Shown in pieces: positions 26,718 through 36,807 of a stretch of DNA of 47,848 nucleotides. Source of the stretch: an uncultured Marvinbryantia sp. (GTDB lineage Bacteria; Bacillota; Clostridia; Lachnospirales; Lachnospiraceae); contig NZ_CAJKOX010000035.1 in NCBI RefSeq assembly GCF_905201705.1, forward strand, positions 1-47,848. Direction: 5' to 3'. Every line of letters begins with the position of its first letter. Position 1 is the stretch's first letter. The notes under the pieces were generated by a model, which saw nothing but the letters and a program-made list of their open reading frames with translations, did not search any database and was not told where the DNA came from. The position numbers were made by a program, and so were the translations under genes.

Positions 26718-29700
26718 TTAAACAATCTGTATCAACCCCTTGGATAAACATGCCTCCAGAGAATAATTGACTACTTTCCCGGCTTTTGGTCCTTCATCAA
26801 ACTCAATGCCTAAATACTTGCCGTCACAGCTCTTTACGGTTCCGTAACCCACCGACTTGTGTAGTACCCGTTTCCCGATATATTCCTTATAAACGTCTGT
26901 ACCTTCAACTACAACTTCAGCCTCTGTATCTTCCTCCGGCTCTGATGCAACATCCTCTGCTTCATCGTCTTCATAATCATCCTCCGATTCCTTCACCGGT
27001 TCCGACTTCTTTTGTTTAGATGAAGATGAAGGTTCCACATATTCATCCGCTGCGTCCTTCAGCGCCATCAGCTCCCGGATCTCCGCAATGTGTGTCTGTG
27101 TGAACCAGATGGATTCATTCCCAAAATCTATCTTCACCGGATCACGCGAATTTATATCCTGCTCTTCCAGATATGTAATCTCATCCAGGAATTCCTGTAA
27201 ATCATATTCATCGGATCGCATTCTCCGGTACTCGGATGCGCAGTTCGGGCACATGCACAAATACATGGCATCCAGTTCTTTCTCCATGCCTGTAGACAGC
27301 TGGCATTTCTCAAACGATACCACCGGTTCGTGACACATCTGACAGGCATATTTATAAGAACCTTCAACACGGTACATACTACGGAGATATGCATCTATCT
27401 CACTATCAGGCTTGCTGACACGGATTTTTCTGACTTTATACTCATATTTCACAGGGCTGGCGAACACCAGCACTTCTGCCGCATGTTTACGTAATGAATC
27501 CCAGTTTTTCACCTTAGCAGAAGGAAATTCAAAAGTATCCTGCGGGGTATATACCGGTGCAGCGCCTCCTGATCCAGCACCGGATCCGTAATTTTCCTCA
27601 AGATCCGTGATGGATATTCCAAATCTTCGTCTCAGCTCAATCTCAAAGAACTGTTCCTTTGTCTCATCATCCAGCTGATCATAGTCTTTTGCCGCCTCTT
27701 CCAGCTGATCTTCTTCACTCTTGGTAAATCCCAGAATTTCATAAAGATCAGATTCCGGTCTCACATCTCCATAAAGCTGTGGATGCAGATCCCGCTTCGT
27801 GATCTCTTTCTGTGATACCAGTTCCCCTGACTCCGTGAAAAGCCATTTGCCATTCCACTTCATCCCATAATACTGGTGCTTCGGTCCATCTTGGCGGAGC
27901 TTTGTAACGATATCAGAATATGTATTCGGAATATTCGGGGCACTACCACCCACATACACCGTACCAAACAGCATATTTTCATGATTCTGAAGGAATCTAA
28001 AAATGAAACTGGACTTTGCCATGGAATCTGGTGACTTCGGGTGACTTGATATATATTCAAGAACCGCATCCAGCTTGTCCAGACTCAGCTTCCAGCGGAA
28101 GTTCTGATAAGTTGTCCACTCCGGCTGCCTTCCTGGATTTCCGGTATAGTATTCCCCATTTGTCTTATCTATCCCGGTTCCAACTTCTTCCGATATCCCC
28201 AACGATGTAAGCATCTCTGTATCAACATCCTCAATCTTGTAGAAATCGACATCCACATAGGGATAGCTGATTATATGCGAATAATACTGTTCTATGCTCA
28301 TCCCATCAGAGTTGACGGAAAAGAACACCTTCTCTTTACTCGGATTTGCATAGACCTTTTTCCCGTCTTTAATACATCTGACCTTCAGATATTTCTTCAG
28401 CAGATTATTAACTTCATCACGGTAATCACTATTGCCCCGATAATGCAACAGTCTCTTAAGATCGGTGATATGCTGATCGTCTGAAATAGCCATGCCACCT
28501 TCATATCTTCTCTTGAAATCACGGATGAAGAACTCATATTCGTTCGGCTTCTGCAGGTTCAAAATTTCCGTAAAGAAATGCCTGCACTTTTGTAACATAG
28601 TCTCATCCACAAAAGCGATATCATCCATGCCATCAGTATTGGCACTCGGAAGGAAAAGATTCGGAAGATATGACGCATTCTCATATCCTCGATAATAGAA
28701 AGCGTTCTGCTCTGTTCCATCGCTCTTTCGGTATGGAGCTATAAACGTGCCCTTGGACGTCTTTATAATCTCCGCAGTCAGCATGTTAGAGCCGCCTCTT
28801 TTCTTTTCAAAAGCGCCTCCAACGGAATCGTACATGTTATAGAACTTCACCAGCCATTCATCGTCTCTTCTGGGAAGAAATGCACGGTTATTATTAAAAG
28901 CATTCCTTAAATTCTCAGGTCTGATTACCTCGATATCAAGAACATCCGTCAGGAACTCATATAACGTCTTATAAGTCTTATTGGTCTCTGTAAGAAATGT
29001 CGGGAGCCAATGGTACTCTGTTCCGTCATCCAGCAACTCGGTCAGTAATTCCTCAGACAGAACTTCGGCAAAATCAGAACCTCTGGCGATCTTCACAGAA
29101 TCCGCTGTAGCATAGGTTCCATCCTTACATAATAACAGCGCCTCTTCGGTCATCATGTCTTCTGTCTCTGAAAACATGCACTCAAACAGCGGCGCATTAT
29201 AGAAGACTTCGCTGTCTACCGGAAGGATATTCAAAAAACTAAAGTTCAGCTTTCCTGAATCCCGAAGCTCAATCACGCTATCCCGCAGCAATGCCGCTGT
29301 CTGTTCAGCCAGGTCGATATTATCCTTATCATCTGCCGGAACACTGCTTCTGTTTGGCGTAGTGCGATATGGGCCCTGAACAATAAACTTCAGCTTACTC
29401 TCCGTCTCTGTCGGAAAGTACACCGAAATATACGGTGATTTTGACGGCGTGAAATTATATTCTCCCTTTTCATCAACCGTAACTGCAAACGCTATATCTA
29501 TCGTCCGTCCGGCTTGAATACCTGTGACAGCACGTGAGAAAACAAGATATGAAATCTCTTCATTTTCTTTTTTGTTCCCGTTTCACCGATAGCAGAAACC
29601 AATGAACAGTGATTATTGATCTGAACCTTATCCAGCAAATAGGATCCGCTTGTTTTCAGCTTCGGAAGATCAATCTTATAATCAATGGACTGCAGATTCT

Positions 29701-30280
29701 TCATGAATAGCAGCGTTGTGATACCCAGATTCTGTAACCTTTTAGCCAGTACCTCGTTCATCTTATCCACAGTCGTAAAACCGGAAAAGGTGAAACCTAC
29801 GCTATAGGGAAAAACAAATTTGGTGGTATATCCGAGATCCACTTCCTGATCATCAATATCCACCGGATGTGTAAAATCCTTGATTTCAACAGCAAATTGA
29901 TGATAACCGGCTTCCTGATCTGACTTGTTGGGATGACTGTATAGGCGCACAGTCTCGCAAATACCGAAAACAGATTTGAATCCGACGCCAAATTCTCCGA
30001 TCTGATTAAGATCATCTGTCTTATCGGACTTTCCGATATCACAGAGTCCCTGAAGGTTATCCATTGAAAAAGGATGCCCATCATGCAGAACTACTAGTCT
30101 GTCCAAATACTGCTCAAATTTTATCCTCGATGCCCCTGCATCTTCCGCATTCTGAAGAAGCTCATAAACAAAATGCGATTTATCCGTATACAGCTGGATA
30201 ATTCTCTCCAGTGCACGGCGAAGCATACCGTCTTTATCCTGGCGCTGCAAAACCTGAGCAGCAATCGCCATCTTTGCCAT
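26718..30280 (-). pseudogene. Sacsin/HSP90-like ATPase, one frameshift
   Basis: Residues 1-~260 are a GHKL ATP-binding domain: ELLQNAEDAGASRI (N box) near 43 and IGEFGVGFKSVF near 96, as in sacsin/HSP90-like proteins. A missing A in an A6 run near 29567 splits the frame. Repaired, it continues ENEEISYLVFSRAVTGIQ into the ~900-residue downstream frame. That part has a Cys4 knuckle (CQMCHEP and CMCPNC), an acidic linker and an SH3-like end (KRVLHKSVGYGTV). Start: ATG 30280 behind AGGAGG. Full length would be about 1,187 residues. It probably acts as an ATP-driven switch or scaffold for the neighbouring helicases; this is inferred from the operon. Confidence 0.75.
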
Positions 30281-30307
30281 TATCGACACCTCCTGCGTAG
30301 TGTGCCT

Positions 30308-33300
30308 TTAGTTGACCACATTCAGAATTCCATTAGCAATCAACGTCGTATGGATATCTGTCTGGTCAACCTTTTTCCTGATCTCTTCCACCTTAAGCTC
30401 ATAGCTTTCAGTAGCGGATTCCAGCTCACTGGTATACATTCTCCGGATACTTTCGCTGCTGGTATCCTGTATTTTCTGTTCCAGGGATCTCTTTCGATTC
30501 CTGAAATTATTTGACAAACTTTCTATCTTGAATGTGGACGTGTTTTCAGCCTCTTTGATTTCAGCGGCCTTCTCATCCATCCACAATTTTACCTGTTTCT
30601 TTTCAAGCGCATCCCAATCAGACGGATCCATCTTGACCGCAGCAGCACCGCTCTGGGATTCCTGAAGAATCTCTGGAAGCTCTGCGGCAATCACGTCGTC
30701 ATCACAGACAACGACAAGTCTGAAGTGCGGATTGATGCCCACATAACTCCATGCATAAACAGAGAAATGATAATCTCCACTCGGCAGATCCTCTGTCGCG
30801 TATTGAAGCCGGATATATGCCTGCTCATTAGACGCAAAATAAGCCGCCGCCTGCTTTGCAAGCGGATGCATTGCCGTGATAAAGAATGTATCCCTCTTCT
30901 TCTCGGCAGTTTCCGAATCAAAAGTAATCGGATGAATCGGAGCCTTACCCTTCAGATATACATTCCACGCCTGACGGGCTGCATTTCGTCCGCTTGGAAG
31001 CTTCCTGAAATCATCCCGGAGCTCCGCTCTCGCAGCTGCAGACAATCTCAGTTGCTTTACATCGCCTTCACCCAGGATGTAACTTCCCTGCCCCAGCTTT
31101 CTAAATAGGTATTGCTCAATCAGGATCTGAAGGCTTTTCTGTGTCAGCCAAGGATTCTCTGCATTGTGAATCTCCTGAGAAGTCATATACTCAGACAGAT
31201 CAAATCCGAAGAATTCCTTTTCTTCTTCCTCCAGGCGGTTCATCTCCTGCAGTCTGCGGACTTCGTTATCTGCCATCTGCTCCAGTTTAATCTTTCGCTC
31301 TTCGTCCGTGAGAGATGTATCCATAGCGATATGATCCAGCTGCGTAGCAATATCGCCCAAAATTTCCTCGCATTCACCGATACTGCTTTCAAATATTCCG
31401 ATGCGCATCAGGCACCGATAATAGATATCTGCATCCACAGTGCCGCTGGTGATCATATTATAAATACCAACCGTCTCGCTCTGCTGTCCACGGCGGTCGA
31501 TACGTCCGATACGCTGCTCGATCCTCATCGGATTCCAAGGCAAATCATAATTGATCATCATGTCGCAGAACTGATAGTCAAGACCTTCAGATCCGACTTC
31601 CGTGAACAACAAAATATCAATCGCATCATTGTCGTCCTTCGGAAGCTCAAACCTTGCCCTAAGTTCCTGCCTCATGGAATCCTTTACGCCGCCATCAACC
31701 TGTGCCACTCTAAGACCTGCTTCTTCCAGTTTTCTTCTCAAATAGCCTAACGTATAACGGAAGGTACTGAAGATGATGATCTTATTATTTTCCTGCTTTT
31801 GCTTCTCCATGATGGCTTCCAACATCTGATCAAATTTCGGATCTTCTTCTGGAAGATTATCTGCCATTGTAAGAAGGTTCTGGGCAAGGTCTTCCAACGC
31901 ACGGGCATCCGCGCCCTCAAAAGTAAATCCCGGAGAATCCATATCCGGATCATCTTCCAGCTGCTGAAATCTTCTGCTGATAAGATCCCGAATGTGTGGA
32001 GCAAGTCCGAAAATACAGCTTGCTGCCTGCCGCTTGATGGTAGACATCATAAAAGGTATCGATCTCGCATTGCCATGAAGCTGCAGCAATGCATTAGACT
32101 CAAATCGAAGCAGTTCATCATGAAGCTCCTGCTGCCTTGGCGTAAATTCCACAGCCAACGTGTAAGGCCTTCTGATGCAGAAATCCTGAATATCCTTCCG
32201 GCGTGTACGGTTGAGCATTGAGTTAAAACTATGCAGACTTTCCGCATCAGATATCAGCTTCACGCGCTCTTCCCGCGTTATCTTATCCTGCTGCAGGGTC
32301 TTGATCATTTCCCCGTAGGTCGGATTTGCTGCAACGACATTTTCTCCCCATTGAGTTTCCAGAACGCCCCTAAGAGCTTCCGTCGCCTGTTCCTGCCACT
32401 GGTCATCAGCTCTTCTCATGAGCCGTGCAGCTTCTGAAATATGAACATTCGGTCTGGACATCATGTTAAAGGTCTGCTTGTCTATCACCACATCCGGACG
32501 CAATACATTGAGCAGCGTAAAGAGATCATCATCGCTGGTCTGTAGCGGAGTAGCGGTCAGCATTACCACCGCATCTGCATTATCACAGAAATACTTGACG
32601 CACTTATATTCAAACGCCTTTTCCTTCTCCATGCTTCCGTTACGGATATGATGCGCCTCATCAATAATGACAAGATCAAAATGCGGAGCAGGATCCATAT
32701 CTCTTAATCCAAATGTGTGCTTCTTCTTTGTCGTCTCACCCTCATAGGCTCTGCTATCCAGAATGGAATAAGGCACGATCGTCTTGCTGAATCGGATTGG
32801 CCATTCTCCATCCCTGTCTGTATCAGAAATAATCTGGCGAAGCATCGGTCCATCCACCGGCACGAATTCTTCATCAAACCGCTTCATTTCCATTTCCCAC
32901 TTGCGCTCTGTAACAAGCGGTTTCGGACAGATGATCAGAACATTTTCCAGCTCATTCCTTGCCTGCAGTTCTTTAATGATTAACCCCGCCTCAATAGTTT
33001 TACCGACACCAACACTGTCCGCGATCAGGATACGTGGCTCATCGGCATGGATCATTTTCAGCGCTGGCCTGAACTGGTAAGGGACAAAGTCGATTCTTGC
33101 TGAATTAAGGGAATACAGATCATTTCCGGAAGGATTATTGATCTGATATGCCGTCAAATAGCTCCGAAAGGTATTGATATCCACCCAGTTATAGGATGCC
33201 TTTTCAACGAACAACGCAATCTGTCCGGAATAGAATGTCTTGAAATTGCCATCTACAAAGACATCGTATTTCTTCGTATCTCCCAGATCAGTAATGGACA

Positions 33301-33898
33301 TAACGATGCCCTTTACGTCCGGACTTCCGATCAGATACACGAGACTCTTTTCGGTAATCTCATTTTCATCCACCACTTCAGCTTCAATATCTTCCGCGGG
33401 CTGCTTCTGCTCTTCCTGCGCGAAAGATGAAAAATCAACCGTTGACGGTGACTTTACTTCTTCGATCATCCGATCAACTTCATTCACCAGACTGTCTTCA
33501 CATTCACGCTGTTCAAAGAAGTCATGCAGTGTCGCCAGATCGGCCAGGATGGCATCTTTGCCCGGAAGCATGGCACTGACATGTGCCCAATTATTACGGA
33601 CACGCATCATATCACGAATGCATTCCCTCTCTCTGATGGGAAGGTATGCCACATTGCGCATTTCATACCATGACTTGTCTGCAATCCGCAGCAAAGCCGC
33701 AAGATCAAACTGTCCAAGCTCTGTAAAGCCCCGTTCCCTCGCCATCTCTGCCTGGTTATAGCTTAGCTTCGCCATAACACAATCATCCCACCAGTCATCG
33801 GATGTTCTGGGCAATAACTTTCCCAGCCACTCAGCCAGAACATTGGCGGATGTATGAAGATATGTATTCATCCTGCTTACAATCTGGTCATTATCCAT
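30308..33898 (-). CDS. SNF2-family helicase with N-terminal HEPN (Swt1-like) domain
   Basis: The first ~150 residues are a Swt1-like HEPN domain with the RxxxxH motif intact (RNNWAH near 102), so it may act as an RNase. The SNF2/RapA-type motor follows: Walker A DSVGVGKT near 297, DEAHH near 415, GSEGLDYQF and QRIGRIDRRGQ near 770-803. A long coiled coil ends the protein. It starts behind GGAGCTTTACG and lies between the Res-like and HSP90-like genes at 18-23 base gaps. SNF2 motors occur in DISARM and similar systems; the HEPN fusion hints at an abortive RNA-cutting arm. The frame is intact at 1,196 residues. Confidence 0.85.
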   Translation of the reverse strand: MDNDQIVSRMNTYLHTSANVLAEWLGKLLPRTSDDWWDDCVMAKLSYNQAEMARERGFTELGQFDLAALLRIADKSWYEMRNVAYLPIRERECIRDMMRVRNNWAHVSAMLPGKDAILADLATLHDFFEQRECEDSLVNEVDRMIEEVKSPSTVDFSSFAQEEQKQPAEDIEAEVVDENEITEKSLVYLIGSPDVKGIVMSITDLGDTKKYDVFVDGNFKTFYSGQIALFVEKASYNWVDINTFRSYLTAYQINNPSGNDLYSLNSARIDFVPYQFRPALKMIHADEPRILIADSVGVGKTIEAGLIIKELQARNELENVLIICPKPLVTERKWEMEMKRFDEEFVPVDGPMLRQIISDTDRDGEWPIRFSKTIVPYSILDSRAYEGETTKKKHTFGLRDMDPAPHFDLVIIDEAHHIRNGSMEKEKAFEYKCVKYFCDNADAVVMLTATPLQTSDDDLFTLLNVLRPDVVIDKQTFNMMSRPNVHISEAARLMRRADDQWQEQATEALRGVLETQWGENVVAANPTYGEMIKTLQQDKITREERVKLISDAESLHSFNSMLNRTRRKDIQDFCIRRPYTLAVEFTPRQQELHDELLRFESNALLQLHGNARSIPFMMSTIKRQAASCIFGLAPHIRDLISRRFQQLEDDPDMDSPGFTFEGADARALEDLAQNLLTMADNLPEEDPKFDQMLEAIMEKQKQENNKIIIFSTFRYTLGYLRRKLEEAGLRVAQVDGGVKDSMRQELRARFELPKDDNDAIDILLFTEVGSEGLDYQFCDMMINYDLPWNPMRIEQRIGRIDRRGQQSETVGIYNMITSGTVDADIYYRCLMRIGIFESSIGECEEILGDIATQLDHIAMDTSLTDEERKIKLEQMADNEVRRLQEMNRLEEEEKEFFGFDLSEYMTSQEIHNAENPWLTQKSLQILIEQYLFRKLGQGSYILGEGDVKQLRLSAAARAELRDDFRKLPSGRNAARQAWNVYLKGKAPIHPITFDSETAEKKRDTFFITAMHPLAKQAAAYFASNEQAYIRLQYATEDLPSGDYHFSVYAWSYVGINPHFRLVVVCDDDVIAAELPEILQESQSGAAAVKMDPSDWDALEKKQVKLWMDEKAAEIKEAENTSTFKIESLSNNFRNRKRSLEQKIQDTSSESIRRMYTSELESATESYELKVEEIRKKVDQTDIHTTLIANGILNVVN

Positions 33899-33921
33899 CG
33901 TAAAGCTCCAATCTGCACTTC

Positions 33922-36804
33922 TTAATCCATAAAGAATCCATCTGTATCAAAGATGTGATCCAGCTCATCATTCGTCATAGCATGCGATACTTTGTCACGC
34001 ACCGCGCTTCTTGCCATATCAAGCCTCTTAAAGCGGTTATGACCAACGGCGTCTTTAACCATACGGATTAGCTGGATACGTCCCACGCCCGGATTCTGTC
34101 TTGCATATTCGGCAAACCCTCTTGCCTTGCCAAGATTATCTATTCTGGTAGGATCGTGCGGTTCCAAAATATCTACGACATATTCATCATCGGTGTCCTT
34201 ACGTATGATCACAAAATCCGGGTATGCCGGCTTCTGCTCTCCGCCCATTTCATAAGGAATACAAAGAGACCACGGTTTCCTCGGAGGATTTCTGAGCCAG
34301 CATACATAATCGCTCTGCCCCTGCTCTTCGATCAGCACACCTTCTTCCCAGTTATTCAGATTGATGCGTGCCTTGCCGTGATCGTCTACGAACAGATGAT
34401 CTTCATAGTCCTTGCCATTGACTTCGTGCGGCAGGCTGATGGTCTCCGGAAGGCGGAAATTGTGCTTGCTGACCACATCTCCGTTGGAGACAATAGCATC
34501 ATACTGTTTGATAAACCGGTCGCCCAAGCCAACGATCTTCCGGCGATAGTTATCATTCATCTTATGGAACGCCTTTTCCGCATATGCCAGCAATCTCTCA
34601 TAGCAATCATCGTTTGATGCATACAGGATAACATCGATCTTATAGGCATTCGGATCATCCTCATCGTAGTAGTAATGTCCGTATTTGTTTCCTACGCCCT
34701 CATTTCCAAGCTTTGACTCAGCACGGCGGAACTGCCGGTCTATGTCGATATCCGTGGTTGACATGAACATATGGACGATATTGTCATCCACACTTTCACC
34801 GAAAACATCGAACACCTGCGACTTCATCTGAAATTCCATGATCTTCTTGGACATGTCATCGTATTTGCCGTCGCGCTTCAGATTGCCCACATATTCACGG
34901 ATCATCTTAACGATTTCTTCCAGAACATCATCCGTGGCATCCTGGTATTTCCCGGACTGCCTAAGCAGGCGTGCCAGACTGTATAAGGAATTCAGATAGT
35001 TATTGATTCTGACATTTCTGACATCATAGGATAGCAAACCGGAATCATTGATAGCTTTTACCACTCCCTCTCTGTCTAAGGGATCTATAAACGTTTCCTG
35101 CTCATAGGAAGGTTCCGGTTGCTGAGTATTTTGTGTAGCTGTTTGTACAGTACCTGCTGCCGGAACACTTGCGCCAGAAGATGGCCGTGATACGCTTCCT
35201 ACTGAGGGCTGTACCGCTGACGGCGCAGGATTTGTAAATGGTGATGATATTTCACGAACGCCGGAACCATTTCCAGTCTGTTCGCCACTACCTGTGTTAT
35301 AATGGCTGTCCTCATGAACTTCCATCGGTTGAGTGCTTCCCGTTTGATCAAACAATGACATCTGTCCCGGATATGCCGGTGTATGGCGTGTGCCACCGCC
35401 ATTTGATGTACTTCTGGGTCTGACGGAAAGCGTATCCATCACCCTCGTATCAATCGACTCTCCATAGATATCCGCCGGAATATCTCCACCCTCAGCATTT
35501 TGTAATTCCTCGACAACTTCCTTTACCGTGTCGGAATTAAAATACGGCAGATACAGATGCACATCATTCAGCGTTTCATCGACCTGAATGTGCATCTGCA
35601 TCGGAGTACGGATCATTCGTCCAAGAAGCTGTGCAATATAGGTCGCATCCGTCGCATGACGGAAGGACATCATCGTTTCCGCTCTCGGACAATCCCATCC
35701 AGTTGACAGGCTTTCCTTGAAGAAGACCACGCGGATCCTCTTATCCTCAGCGATCGCCGACGGAGCAACATAAGGCACATTCAAGCCATTGACCTTAATG
35801 ACGGTGTTTGCGTCACCAAAGGTATGAACCACTTCTCCTTCCTGGAACTGTATTCCGGTTCTTTCCTCGATTTTTTCCACACAATCATCCAAATCCGTTG
35901 CAGAGATGGACGATGATGTCGCATTCTGAACTTGGATAACCAACACAGGATTCACGTAGGCATAGTGCTGTTCATAACAATATTGATACCAGTGATCCCA
36001 CTTATCCTTCCATTCATCCGCCGCTGCCTGAAGCACAGCCATATCCCTGTTGCCGGTATTCTCTTCCGGATAGGAGATAACAATACGATCCTTCAAAAGA
36101 CCGGATGCCCTGACTTCATCAGTCGTTACAACCACATACTGCGTATCCGACGCAATGCCCTGAACCAAAGCATTAAACCGCGTTGATGTAGCAGACATAC
36201 CGATAACCACCGGCATCGCTTCAATCCCGTCCGAAGGGCTCCCTTTAAGGAACTTTTGCATAATGGTCGTCGCACGTCCAGCCTCACGCCCCTGCATCCC
36301 ACGGTGCGCTTCATCGATGATAAAATAAAGGTGATCGCTCTTATCACGCGCCGTATTTGCCAGAGTCTCCCAAATCGTATACTGGCGATTATCCGTGTGC
36401 TTTGTCAGGTTGGAGCTCTTGCCAAGCTTCTGTGTATTCAGAAAATAGATATGACCGTCATCGAACATCTCCTGATCAAAGGAATCATCCTGAACGGTGA
36501 CGCACTGCCCCAGGCGGATCTTGTCTGCCTTCAGGTCGATTTTGTCCTTCGACTGTTCATTCAGCTGCGGAGAATCCGAAAGCCATACGATAATTGCCTC
36601 CGGTTGCTCCGGATACATCTCATCGCCAAAGAGAATACTTTCAATCAGCGCGGCCATGATGATGGTCTTACCCGCACCGGTCGGTGCCGTGAAGGAAACC
36701 ACCTGCTTTGAATGTGTGTGCTCATAACGGTACACAGCCTCCGCCGATTTCATTCTCAATTCGCTAAGCGCTCTTTTCTGAAATGGAAATAATTCTGCTT
36801 TCAT
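33922..36804 (-). CDS. Type III Res-like DEAD/DEAH helicase-nuclease
   Basis: SF2 motor: APTGAGKT near 41, IIDEAHRG near 165, STGWDCPRAETMM near 370 and QLLGRMIRTP near 395. This resembles the Res subunit of type III restriction enzymes. A Pro/Ser/Thr-rich linker sits around 480-570. At the C terminus YPDFVII and VVDILEPHD (about 868-890) resemble a PD-(D/E)xK nuclease, but the Lys is replaced by His, so cutting is uncertain. It starts three bases past the methyltransferase stop with GGGAGGTAAGCC, so it is tightly coupled to it. Confidence 0.85.
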   Translation of the reverse strand: MKAELFPFQKRALSELRMKSAEAVYRYEHTHSKQVVSFTAPTGAGKTIIMAALIESILFGDEMYPEQPEAIIVWLSDSPQLNEQSKDKIDLKADKIRLGQCVTVQDDSFDQEMFDDGHIYFLNTQKLGKSSNLTKHTDNRQYTIWETLANTARDKSDHLYFIIDEAHRGMQGREAGRATTIMQKFLKGSPSDGIEAMPVVIGMSATSTRFNALVQGIASDTQYVVVTTDEVRASGLLKDRIVISYPEENTGNRDMAVLQAAADEWKDKWDHWYQYCYEQHYAYVNPVLVIQVQNATSSSISATDLDDCVEKIEERTGIQFQEGEVVHTFGDANTVIKVNGLNVPYVAPSAIAEDKRIRVVFFKESLSTGWDCPRAETMMSFRHATDATYIAQLLGRMIRTPMQMHIQVDETLNDVHLYLPYFNSDTVKEVVEELQNAEGGDIPADIYGESIDTRVMDTLSVRPRSTSNGGGTRHTPAYPGQMSLFDQTGSTQPMEVHEDSHYNTGSGEQTGNGSGVREISSPFTNPAPSAVQPSVGSVSRPSSGASVPAAGTVQTATQNTQQPEPSYEQETFIDPLDREGVVKAINDSGLLSYDVRNVRINNYLNSLYSLARLLRQSGKYQDATDDVLEEIVKMIREYVGNLKRDGKYDDMSKKIMEFQMKSQVFDVFGESVDDNIVHMFMSTTDIDIDRQFRRAESKLGNEGVGNKYGHYYYDEDDPNAYKIDVILYASNDDCYERLLAYAEKAFHKMNDNYRRKIVGLGDRFIKQYDAIVSNGDVVSKHNFRLPETISLPHEVNGKDYEDHLFVDDHGKARINLNNWEEGVLIEEQGQSDYVCWLRNPPRKPWSLCIPYEMGGEQKPAYPDFVIIRKDTDDEYVVDILEPHDPTRIDNLGKARGFAEYARQNPGVGRIQLIRMVKDAVGHNRFKRLDMARSAVRDKVSHAMTNDELDHIFDTDGFFMD

Positions 36805-36807
36805 GGC

